Of a stretch of DNA of 33,677 nucleotides, positions 15,652 to 22,652 are shown piece by piece (the first letter of the stretch is position 1; every line of letters begins with the position of its first letter). The notes below the pieces were generated by a model. It saw only the letters and a list, made by a program, of their open reading frames with translations. It searched no databases and was not told where the DNA came from. The DNA is taken from assembly GCA_011772965.1 (NCBI GenBank), contig WVYN01000082.1, positions 19,316 through 52,992 on the forward strand, in the 5' to 3' direction. Origin of the DNA: Gammaproteobacteria bacterium. GTDB taxonomy: Bacteria > Pseudomonadota > Gammaproteobacteria > Eutrophobiales > Eutrophobiaceae. A program made the position numbers and the translations under genes.

Positions 15652-15678
15652 TTAGCACTCAAGCTATTAGAGTGCTAA
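15652..15678 (-). promoter_or_regulatory. CIRCE operator (HrcA binding site) in the rpoH leader
   Basis: TTAGCACTC (15652-15660), nine bases AAGCTATTA, then GAGTGCTAA (15670-15678): an exact match to the CIRCE consensus TTAGCACTC-N9-GAGTGCTAA in both arms and spacer length. It lies between the rpoH promoter -10 box and the GGAGG ribosome binding site, eight bases from the latter, so it would be at or just after the transcription start. CIRCE is the binding site of the HrcA repressor, usually in front of groESL or hrcA-grpE-dnaK. It implies HrcA repression of rpoH. Confidence 0.92.
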
Positions 15679-15683
15679 ATGCC

Positions 15684-15711
15684 ATTATAGTTTCCTTGGC
15701 AAAGACTGCAA
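15684..15711 (-). promoter_or_regulatory. Sigma70-type promoter of rpoH
   Basis: On the minus strand a perfect -10 box TATAAT (15684-15689) and a -35 box TTGCAG (15706-15711, four of six consensus bases) with a 16-base spacer. The expected start point is about seven bases beyond the -10, at the edge of the CIRCE element, so HrcA bound there would block initiation. It makes rpoH independent of the upstream fts genes. Confidence 0.7.
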
Positions 15712-15755
15712 CCGTCGTCCGGTAGAATGCTTATAACCAATTGTTATTATTGATA

Positions 15756-15920
15756 TTATGAGAGCCTGGTGGTGAGTGGCAGGAGGGCGATGAGGAAGAC
15801 AAAGACTGAGAAGATCTTCTGCAGCAACAGGGCCGGAATATGCCTCGCCAGAAGCCGCCCCATGAGCATACCGATGGTGCCGCCAAGCATAAAAAATCCC
15901 AGTACTATGATACCCAGCAT
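15756..15920 (-). pseudogene. C-terminal fragment of a TauE/SafE-type (DUF81) membrane transporter
   Basis: A 54-codon frame from ATG 15920. It reads MLGIIVLGFFMLGGTIGMLM, then GRLLARHIP, LLLQKIFSVFVFLIALLPL and a short tail. The pattern helix, Gly-Gly-x-x-Gly, Gly-Arg-x-Leu-Ala-Arg-x-Ile-Pro, Leu-Gln-Lys-Ile-Phe, last helix is the C-terminal end of TauE/SafE permeases as I know it. The frame stays open about 20 codons further upstream, then meets a stop with no more transporter sequence, so only the end of the gene remains. It lies between ftsX and rpoH, on their strand. A very small functional protein is possible but less likely. Confidence 0.5.
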
Positions 15921-16010
15921 TCTGCCTTGGCCGGTTTCCTCACACCCAGCAGGTAAGTTTAGGTGGAACTTTATTCTTCAAAGAGCTGCTGGAATATCAT
16001 CGTTTCCTCT

Positions 16011-17021
16011 TCATGCGGGTTCGATGGCGCGCAGGTGACGTTGCACGGAGAGCCAGGAACCGACACTGCCCAGTAGGACCCCGGCAGCCAGCAGGGTCAG
16101 GGCCCGGTCGAAGGCCAGGCCCCGGAGACTGAAATTACTCTGGTAAAGTTGAGCCAGTGTATCCGTGGGTGATTGCAGGAAAAACAGGGCCAGCGTGACC
16201 AGGCACCAGGCAAACAACCCGCCGCCAAGTCCGTACCAGAGACCACTGTAGACAAACGGCCGCTGGATGAAGGCATTGGTGGCACCAAACAGCTTTTCCA
16301 CCTCGATCTCGGCGCGCCGGTAGTAGATCGACATGCGGATAGTATTACCGACGATCAAAAGTACGGCGAGACCAAGAAAGATAGCCAGCATCACTACCAC
16401 CCGCTGGATAATCGATATGATCGCGTTGAGCCGCTGCACCCATTTTTGATCATATTGTGCCTTCTCTATCTCCCTGCGTTCACTTAATTGCTTCACCAGC
16501 TTCTCTATAGTTACCGTATCCTTATCGTCCGTTGTTGCCGGCTTGATCAATAACAACGATGGCAAGGGGTTTTCCTCCAATGCATCGATGGCTTCACCGA
16601 AGCCGGAGAGCTGCCGGTATTCTTCCAATGCCTTGTCCCGGTTGATGAAGATGACCTTTTCAATATTATCCTGAGATTGCAGCTCTCGCTGCAATTGTTG
16701 CCCAGTGGCATCGGTGATGTCTTTTTTCAGGAAGGCCGTTATCTCTACCGATCCTTCCCAGCCGGCAGACACCAGGCGTGCGTTTTCCAGTAACACGTAG
16801 AAACCGGCCGGCAGTGCCAGAGAGATGCCGATGACTGCCACGGTCAACGCACTACCCACCGGGTTTCGAAATAACTGCCCGAAGCTTGAGATCAGTGCCT
16901 GTGCATGCTGGGCTAGCCAGCTCTTGATAGCCAGGCGAAAATTGATCTTGCGCTTTCGCGGTACGGCATTTTCGCTGACCTGCGGTTTCTGTTTTTTCCG
17001 CTTCGCCTGCGCCGGGCTCAT
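16011..17021 (-). CDS. ftsX: Cell division protein FtsX
   Basis: FtsX is the permease-like partner of FtsE; at the septum it links the divisome to control of peptidoglycan hydrolases. The 336 residues start with a long basic cytoplasmic tail (about 55 residues), then helix one (VGSALTVAVIGISLALPAGFYVLL). A periplasmic domain follows (about 85-205, with SVEITAFLKKD and YDQKWVQRL), then three further helices, with the conserved RRAEIEVEKLFGATNAFIQRPF segment between helices two and three. Its ATG overlaps the ftsE stop by four bases (ATGA). Downstream, toward rpoH, about 380 bases hold only a decayed fragment and the rpoH control region. Confidence 0.95.
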   Translation of the reverse strand: MSPAQAKRKKQKPQVSENAVPRKRKINFRLAIKSWLAQHAQALISSFGQLFRNPVGSALTVAVIGISLALPAGFYVLLENARLVSAGWEGSVEITAFLKKDITDATGQQLQRELQSQDNIEKVIFINRDKALEEYRQLSGFGEAIDALEENPLPSLLLIKPATTDDKDTVTIEKLVKQLSERREIEKAQYDQKWVQRLNAIISIIQRVVVMLAIFLGLAVLLIVGNTIRMSIYYRRAEIEVEKLFGATNAFIQRPFVYSGLWYGLGGGLFAWCLVTLALFFLQSPTDTLAQLYQSNFSLRGLAFDRALTLLAAGVLLGSVGSWLSVQRHLRAIEPA

Positions 17022-17668
17022 ATGGTGCGACCTTCTTTCAAGGTAATGATGCGTTTGCGCATGCGCTTGATCATGTCGAAGTCATGACTGGCTATCAGCA
17101 CGGTCACACCCACCTGGTTGAACTGTTCAAACAGGCACATGATTTCCCAGGACAACGCCGGGTCGAGATTTCCTGTGGGCTCATCGGCAAGCAACAGGGG
17201 GGGGCGGTGGACTACGGCACGGGCAATGCCCACGCGTTGTTGTTCGCCCCCGGAGAGCGTCATCGGCATGGAATTGATCTTGTTTAACAGGTTGACCTTA
17301 TCCAGTGCCGCCTGCACCCGTTTCTTGATTTCCCGGTGTTCATAACCCGAGACCACCAGCGGGAGAGCGACATTATCGAAGACGGTACGATCAGCCAGCA
17401 GGCGATGGTCCTGGAAGGTAAAACCGATATTGCGACGGAAAAGAGCGACACGATTGCGGCGCACACGCTCGAGGTTCTGGCCGTTAACGATAATCTGGCC
17501 GCGGCTGTGGCGTTCAATCAGGGCGATGAGGCGCAGCAAGGTGCTTTTGCCGGCCCCCGAACGTCCGGTAATGAAAGCCATGGCACCCTGTTCAATATTT
17601 AGGTTGATGTTTTTCAAGGCATCCACACTGCCATCGTAATGCATGTGGACATTGGTAAACCGGATCAT
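17018..17668 (-). CDS. ftsE: Cell division ATP-binding protein FtsE
   Basis: FtsE is the ABC-type ATPase that drives FtsX at the division site. The 216 residues contain Walker [10 protein letters not shown] (35-43), the Q-loop [22 protein letters not shown] typical of FtsE, signature [15 protein letters not shown] (from 138), Walker [13 protein letters not shown] (158-169) and the switch His in IASHDFDMI. Its ends overlap ftsX and ftsY by four bases each, so the three are one translationally coupled unit. Confidence 0.97.
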   Translation of the reverse strand: MIRFTNVHMHYDGSVDALKNINLNIEQGAMAFITGRSGAGKSTLLRLIALIERHSRGQIIVNGQNLERVRRNRVALFRRNIGFTFQDHRLLADRTVFDNVALPLVVSGYEHREIKKRVQAALDKVNLLNKINSMPMTLSGGEQQRVGIARAVVHRPPLLLADEPTGNLDPALSWEIMCLFEQFNQVGVTVLIASHDFDMIKRMRKRIITLKEGRTI

Positions 17669-18603
17669 GCCGTTGTCTCGAAAAGGGCCTGGATAAAATC
17701 TTTACTGTTGAACACTTGCAGGTCATCGGCCTGTTCACCGATACCGATGAAACGAATCGGGATGCCGAGTTCTTTCGCGAGGGCAAAAATGATACCGCCC
17801 TTGGCCGTGCCATCGAGCTTGGTCAGCATAATACCGGTGACACCGATGGTATCGTTGAACTGCCTGGCCTGTACCAGTGCATTTTGCCCGGTGCCAGCAT
17901 CCAGCACCAGCAGGCATTCCGGTTCGATGTCGGGGTCAAATTTGTTAATGACCTTGCGGATCTTTTTCAGCTCGTCCATCAGGTTGCCCTGGGTGTGTAA
18001 CCGGCCGGCGGTGTCGGCGATCAGGACATCGATGTTTCTGGAACGTGCCGATTGCAGGGCGTCAAAGATTACCGCAGCAGAGTCCGCACCTTGATGTTGG
18101 GCAACCACAGGTACCCCGTTGCGTTTGCCCCAGTTCTGTAATTGTTCGATCGCAGCAGCGCGATAGGTATCGCCGGCGGCGAGCATGACGCTTTTGCCTT
18201 GTTGTTGCAGCCAGGCCGTGAGTTTGCCGATGCTGGTGGTCTTGCCGACACCGTTGACACCGGCCATGAGGATAACAAACGGTTGGGTTGCCGTTGCTGG
18301 AATGTTGAGGGGTTGATCCACGGGCTCAAGGACATGCAGCAAGCTTTGCTGGAGCTTTTCCTCGAGACTTACCCCGTTGGTCTTGCGATTTTGCATTTCC
18401 TCGAGGATAGCCGTGGTGACGTTAATACCCAGGTCCGCCATTAACAGCCGTTCTTCCAGGGCATCGATCAGCTCCGGGTCCAGCGTGTCCCTGCCGCTGA
18501 AAAGCTTGTCCACGTCAGTAAAGAGAACATTTTTGGTGCGGTTCAGTCCCCGCTTGAGGCGATCAAACAAGCGGTTGGGCTGGTGCATGCTGGTTTCCGG
18601 CAT
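17665..18603 (-). CDS. ftsY: Signal recognition particle receptor FtsY, short form
   Basis: FtsY docks SRP-ribosome complexes at the membrane for co-translational insertion. The 312 residues contain the N domain and the SRP GTPase G domain: G1 GVNGVGKTTSIGKL (115-128), the DTYRAAAIEQL loop, G3 DTAGRLHTQGNLM (from 197), G4 TKLDGTAKGG (261-270) and FIGIGEQADDL near the end. It lacks the long acidic A domain of E. coli FtsY (497 residues) and begins with a short tail and a basic amphipathic stretch RLFDRLKRGLNRTKN. ATG 18603 is used; ATG 18588 (MHQPN) has a slightly better upstream GGA and is an alternative. It is first in ftsY-ftsE-ftsX and divergent from the M16 genes. Confidence 0.97.
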   Translation of the reverse strand: MPETSMHQPNRLFDRLKRGLNRTKNVLFTDVDKLFSGRDTLDPELIDALEERLLMADLGINVTTAILEEMQNRKTNGVSLEEKLQQSLLHVLEPVDQPLNIPATATQPFVILMAGVNGVGKTTSIGKLTAWLQQQGKSVMLAAGDTYRAAAIEQLQNWGKRNGVPVVAQHQGADSAAVIFDALQSARSRNIDVLIADTAGRLHTQGNLMDELKKIRKVINKFDPDIEPECLLVLDAGTGQNALVQARQFNDTIGVTGIMLTKLDGTAKGGIIFALAKELGIPIRFIGIGEQADDLQVFNSKDFIQALFETTA

Positions 18604-18756
18604 GGATCAATTCGGTAATCTGGGTAATCAGGTTAAAGGCTGCAGTTAATCTCGTGTATCCTACCATCATCTTGTAACGAACTACCAAGCCGGAAAAGGC
18701 TCTAACATTGTTGTAATTGAACCCCGAACCTGCCTCATTCACAAGTTAAAAGAAAA

Positions 18757-20160
18757 ATGAATATGCGAACAGGACCTGCCTTACTAATTAAAACTGTGTG
18801 CGCATACCTGCTTCTATGCACTACGGCGCTGGCACAGACCCACGAATTTATGCTGGATAATGGCCTCAAGTTACTGGTGAAAGAAGACCATCGTGCCCCG
18901 GTTGTGGTTTCCCAGGTGTGGTACAAGGTCGGCGCAAGCTATGAGGTTGCCGGTCAGACCGGAATCTCACATGCCTTGGAGCACATGATGTTCAAGGGCA
19001 CGGAGAAGTACGGGGCCGGTGAATTCTCGCGCATTATCTCGGCCAACGGTGGCAATGAGAATGCGTTTACCGGCAGCGATTTCACGGCTTATTTCCAGAC
19101 CCTGGAAAAAACACGCCTGCCAATCAGCTTCGAAATGGAGTCAGACCGAATGCGCAACTTGAGCTTGCCGGCTGAAGAATTTGCCAAGGAGATAGAGGTG
19201 GTGATGGAAGAACGCCGGCTGCGCACCGAAGACAATCCACAATCCTTTGTTTATGAGTCAATGATGGCAACGGCATTTCAGACCAGCCCCTATCGGCAAC
19301 CGATCATCGGCTGGATGGAAGACCTGGAACAGATGAGCGTTGCCCAGCTGGCCAAGTGGTATGAACGTTATTATGCGCCAAACAATGCCGTGGTGGTGGT
19401 GGTTGGTGATGTCGATGCCAAGGAAGTTCACAAGCTGGCTAAAAAACATTTTGGCCCATTGGCGAGTGACGAGATTGAACCTCAGAGAACGTTAACCGAG
19501 GTAGCGCAGAATGGAAAAAAACGAATTGTCGTTAAGCGGCCGGCCGAACTGCCTTACCTGTTGATGGCCTACAAGACCCCGTCGCTGAAATCAGCCATCG
19601 ATAATCCGGATATTCCTGACTGGGAGCCCTATGCCCTTGAAGTGTTGGCCGGGATCATGGACGGTGGCATGAGTGCGAGGCTGGAGACCGGACTGGTGCG
19701 CGGCAGTGAACTGGCTTCCGCCATCAGTTTGAATTACCGGTTTACCTCCAGACTGGACACCGTGTTGACCATCGGCAGTGTCCCGGCCAATGATGTTACT
19801 GTTGAAGAACTGGAACAGGCCATCCGTGAACAGGTGCAGAAGATTAAAACTGAAACAGTCAGCCAGTCTGAACTCGAACGGGTCAAGGCCCAAGTGATCG
19901 CCGATGACGTGTATCAGCGAGATTCGATCTTTTACCAAGGTATGGCAATAGGGATCTTTGAAAGTATTGGCTTGTCTTGGAAACTAGTCGCGGATTACGT
20001 GCCCGCCATCAAGCAGATTACGGCCGAGCAGGTCATGGCGGTTGCCAACCAATATCTCGTCGATGACGGGTTGACGGTCGCGGTCCTGGATCCGCAACCC
20101 ATTGATCCCTCTGCGGCGCTAAGCAAAACACCGGGAGGACCAGCAGATGATATACATTAA
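18757..20160 (+). CDS. M16 family zinc metallopeptidase, catalytic member
   Basis: A 467-residue exported peptidase of the pitrilysin/processing-peptidase family (M16). A signal peptide ends near residue 26 (TTALAQ), so it acts in the periplasm. The inverted zinc motif HALEH is at 72-76, with a third ligand Glu 76 residues on (about 152, in VVMEERRLR), as the family requires, so it should be active. The C-terminal M16 half starts near residue 200. The next gene overlaps by 14 bases and encodes the partner lacking the zinc site. Such pairs act as heterodimers; the substrates here are unknown. Confidence 0.93.
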   Translation: MNMRTGPALLIKTVCAYLLLCTTALAQTHEFMLDNGLKLLVKEDHRAPVVVSQVWYKVGASYEVAGQTGISHALEHMMFKGTEKYGAGEFSRIISANGGNENAFTGSDFTAYFQTLEKTRLPISFEMESDRMRNLSLPAEEFAKEIEVVMEERRLRTEDNPQSFVYESMMATAFQTSPYRQPIIGWMEDLEQMSVAQLAKWYERYYAPNNAVVVVVGDVDAKEVHKLAKKHFGPLASDEIEPQRTLTEVAQNGKKRIVVKRPAELPYLLMAYKTPSLKSAIDNPDIPDWEPYALEVLAGIMDGGMSARLETGLVRGSELASAISLNYRFTSRLDTVLTIGSVPANDVTVEELEQAIREQVQKIKTETVSQSELERVKAQVIADDVYQRDSIFYQGMAIGIFESIGLSWKLVADYVPAIKQITAEQVMAVANQYLVDDGLTVAVLDPQPIDPSAALSKTPGGPADDIH

Positions 20161-21478
20161 GCGTATCCTGTTCTGTGTGCTTCTCTTGTTTCCGGCTACC
20201 TTGCTGGCAAACCCGGAAATACAGCACTGGATAACAGAAAAGGGTGCCCGGATTTACTTGGTTGAAACCCATGAGTTGCCTATGGTGGACATTGAACTGG
20301 TATTTGCTGCCGGCAGCAGCCGCGACGGTAACCAGCCCGGGCTTGCACTCATGACCAACGGCCTGCTGTCAGAGGGCGCAGCCGGAAAGACAGTGGATGA
20401 GATCAGCCGGGGCTTCGAGGATCTGGGCGCCGAGTTTGGAAACTCTGCCGGCAAGGATACAGCAGCGCTCAGTCTCAGAAGTCTGGTCGAGGAATCCTTA
20501 CTGACACCGGCGCTGAACAACCTGGCGCTGGTCCTGAGCAAACCGGATTTTCCAGCCCAGGCCTTTGAACGGGAACGCGCCCGCGCCCTGGTATCAATCA
20601 GGCAAAAGCAACAGTCGCCGGGCAGTCTTGCTGGCGATGCCTTTAACAAGGCCATCTATGGTGATCATCCCTATGCCCAACCGGAAGAGGGTACCGAGGC
20701 ATCCTTGCTGGCGATGCAACTGACAGATCTCAAGAATTTCTACCGTGAATACTATGTTACGAAAAACTTGACGGTTGCCATTGTCGGCGACCTCGATCGC
20801 AAGCAGGCAGAGCACCTCGTCGATAAACTGCTGGCCGGGTTGCCGCCGGGACGAAGAGCCCCGCCGCTGCCCGAGGTCAAACCATTAGCTGGCGACAAGC
20901 TGATCCGTATCGCCCACCCTTCCCAGCAGACGCATTTGCTGATTGGCCAGCCCGGCATCAGACGTACTGACCCGGACCTGTTCCCGCTATACGTTGGCAA
21001 CCACATTCTTGGTGGCGGGGGACTGGTCTCTCGCCTGTTTGAAGAGATCCGTGAAAAACGCGGTCTGTCCTACAGTAGCTACAGTTACTTTATGCCAATG
21101 CAACAACGTGGCCCGTTCATTGCCGGCCTGCAAACCCGTGCCGAACAGGCCATGGAGGCCAGGGATATTGTCTTCAAGGAAATAAAACACTTCGTAAAGG
21201 AAGGCCCCACCGAGGAAGAACTAAAGGCCACCAAGCAAAACCTGACCGGTGGTTTTCCACTGCGGGTCGACAGTAACAGCGATATCCTCGGTTACCTGGC
21301 ACTGATCGGTTTCTATGAACTGCCGCTCGATTATCTTGATACCTATAATCAGAAAGTCGAACAAGTAACCGCAACACAAATCAGGGAGGCATTCGCCCGC
21401 AGACTGCAGCCGGAAAACATGGTGACCATTATGGTGGGACCGGAAACCAATCTGGCTGATGGCGGTGACAGCAAGTAG
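20147..21478 (+). CDS. M16 family peptidase-like protein, non-catalytic partner
   Basis: A 443-residue M16 homologue with a signal peptide (to about residue 21, ATLLA). Where the active partner has HALEH, this one reads MTNGLLSEGAAG, so zinc ligands and the catalytic Glu are missing. The C-terminal half keeps the family's Arg/Tyr region in SRLFEEIREKRGLSYSSYSYF, which contributes to substrate binding in trans in other M16 pairs. It begins 14 bases inside the previous gene, and its end overlaps rsmD by 20 bases, so all three are probably on one mRNA. Confidence 0.92.
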   Translation: MIYIKRILFCVLLLFPATLLANPEIQHWITEKGARIYLVETHELPMVDIELVFAAGSSRDGNQPGLALMTNGLLSEGAAGKTVDEISRGFEDLGAEFGNSAGKDTAALSLRSLVEESLLTPALNNLALVLSKPDFPAQAFERERARALVSIRQKQQSPGSLAGDAFNKAIYGDHPYAQPEEGTEASLLAMQLTDLKNFYREYYVTKNLTVAIVGDLDRKQAEHLVDKLLAGLPPGRRAPPLPEVKPLAGDKLIRIAHPSQQTHLLIGQPGIRRTDPDLFPLYVGNHILGGGGLVSRLFEEIREKRGLSYSSYSYFMPMQQRGPFIAGLQTRAEQAMEARDIVFKEIKHFVKEGPTEEELKATKQNLTGGFPLRVDSNSDILGYLALIGFYELPLDYLDTYNQKVEQVTATQIREAFARRLQPENMVTIMVGPETNLADGGDSK

Positions 21479-22022
21479 ACCACCAGGCAAGGTCCGAATC
21501 ATTGGCGGTGAATGGCGCAGTCGTAAACTGCCTGTACCCGAAAGTCAGGGCCTGCGGCCGACGCCGGATCGGATCCGTGAAACGCTGTTTAACTGGTTGC
21601 AGAATGATATCGCCGGTGCCAAGTGTCTAGACCTTTATGCCGGCAGTGGTGTCCTTGGTTTTGAGGCAGTTTCTCGTGGTGCCAGCAGCGCAACCCTGGT
21701 GGAACAGGATCAGAAAACCTGCAGGCAACTGGAAGATAATGTTGTCCTGCTGAAGGCTCATAACATTCGTGTCATTAATGCTGAAGCACTGGCCTGGCTC
21801 AAGAATAACAGGGAAAGCTATGATCTGATTTTCCTTGATCCGCCTTTTTCCGAAAGCCTGATTGAGAAAAGCTGCCAGCTGATAAGGGACACTGGTTGCC
21901 TGAGAGCGACGGGAAAGATTTATATTGAAACCGGCCGCAAACAGCCTTTACCATCTTTCATTGATATTAAAAAACAGGGGACTGCTGGCCAGATCATGTA
22001 TCTGCTGGCCAGCTTGGTATAA
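21459..22022 (+). CDS. rsmD: 16S rRNA (guanine966-N2)-methyltransferase RsmD
   Basis: RsmD methylates G966 of 16S rRNA using SAM. The 187 residues show the usual order: VRIIGGEWRSRKL, LRPTPDRIRETLFNWL, SAM motif I LDLYAGSGVLGFEA (from 57), VEQD motif II, and the catalytic LDPPF (126-130). ATG 21459 overlaps the previous gene by 20 bases; a GTG at 21465 is a possible alternative. Coding ends nine bases before coaD, a common pairing. Confidence 0.95.
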   Translation: MAVTASRPPGKVRIIGGEWRSRKLPVPESQGLRPTPDRIRETLFNWLQNDIAGAKCLDLYAGSGVLGFEAVSRGASSATLVEQDQKTCRQLEDNVVLLKAHNIRVINAEALAWLKNNRESYDLIFLDPPFSESLIEKSCQLIRDTGCLRATGKIYIETGRKQPLPSFIDIKKQGTAGQIMYLLASLV

Positions 22023-22031
22023 TCCGCTACT

Positions 22032-22511
22032 ATGAACATCATCGCGATTTATCCCGGGACCTTCGATCCCATCACCAATGGTCATCGCCAGGTAGTGGAA
22101 CGGGCCGCGCAATTATTTGATGAAGTGATCTTTGCGATTGCCGGCAGCTCCAATAAAACAACATTATTCCCTGTTCAGGAAAGAATTCGCCTGGCTGAAG
22201 CCGCACTTAATGATCTGTTCAACGTAAAAGTATGCAGCTTCAACAATCTGGTGGTAGATATTGCGCGGGAAACAAAGGCTAAGGTAATTATCCGCGGTTT
22301 AAGGGCAATATCGGATTTTGATTATGAATTCCAGATGGCGAGCATGAACAAGCAACTGTACCCCGAGGCTGAAACCGTTTTTTTGACGCCATCGGAAAAT
22401 CAAGCCTGTCTGTCATCAAGCCTGGTAAGAGAGATCGCAACGCTCGGTGGCGACGTCAGTCCATTTGTTCACCCGGAAGTGCTGCAGGCACTGAAAAAAA
22501 GACTTGGGTAA
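22032..22511 (+). CDS. coaD: Phosphopantetheine adenylyltransferase
   Basis: CoaD makes dephospho-CoA from 4'-phosphopantetheine and ATP in coenzyme A synthesis. The 159 residues match the family. Seen: the nucleotidyltransferase motif YPGTFDPITNGH with Thr10 and His18, the IIRGLRAISDFDYEFQMA substrate loop, and the SSSLVREIATLGGDV motif near the C-terminus. It lies nine bases after rsmD, in the same operon. Confidence 0.97.
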   Translation: MNIIAIYPGTFDPITNGHRQVVERAAQLFDEVIFAIAGSSNKTTLFPVQERIRLAEAALNDLFNVKVCSFNNLVVDIARETKAKVIIRGLRAISDFDYEFQMASMNKQLYPEAETVFLTPSENQACLSSSLVREIATLGGDVSPFVHPEVLQALKKRLG

Positions 22512-22652
22512 TTCATGGGGTGTTTGATCAATCGCAATTGCGACAATTATCATTTTCGCTAAACCATTAATCGATACCCTTCCCACTTTCACGGCATAAT
22601 TCCGGTTTAACCTGTACCGGTAAATGCTTAAGCGTTTGGTGTTTATTGACAC

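Noticed and set aside
15769-16038. Plus-strand 89-codon frame between rpoH and ftsX
   Set aside because: Its translation is compositionally odd, while the opposite strand reads as a TauE/SafE C-terminus.
22416-22652. Minus-strand 78-codon frame overlapping the end of coaD
   Set aside because: No recognisable features; it overlaps a conserved gene and the ggt control region.
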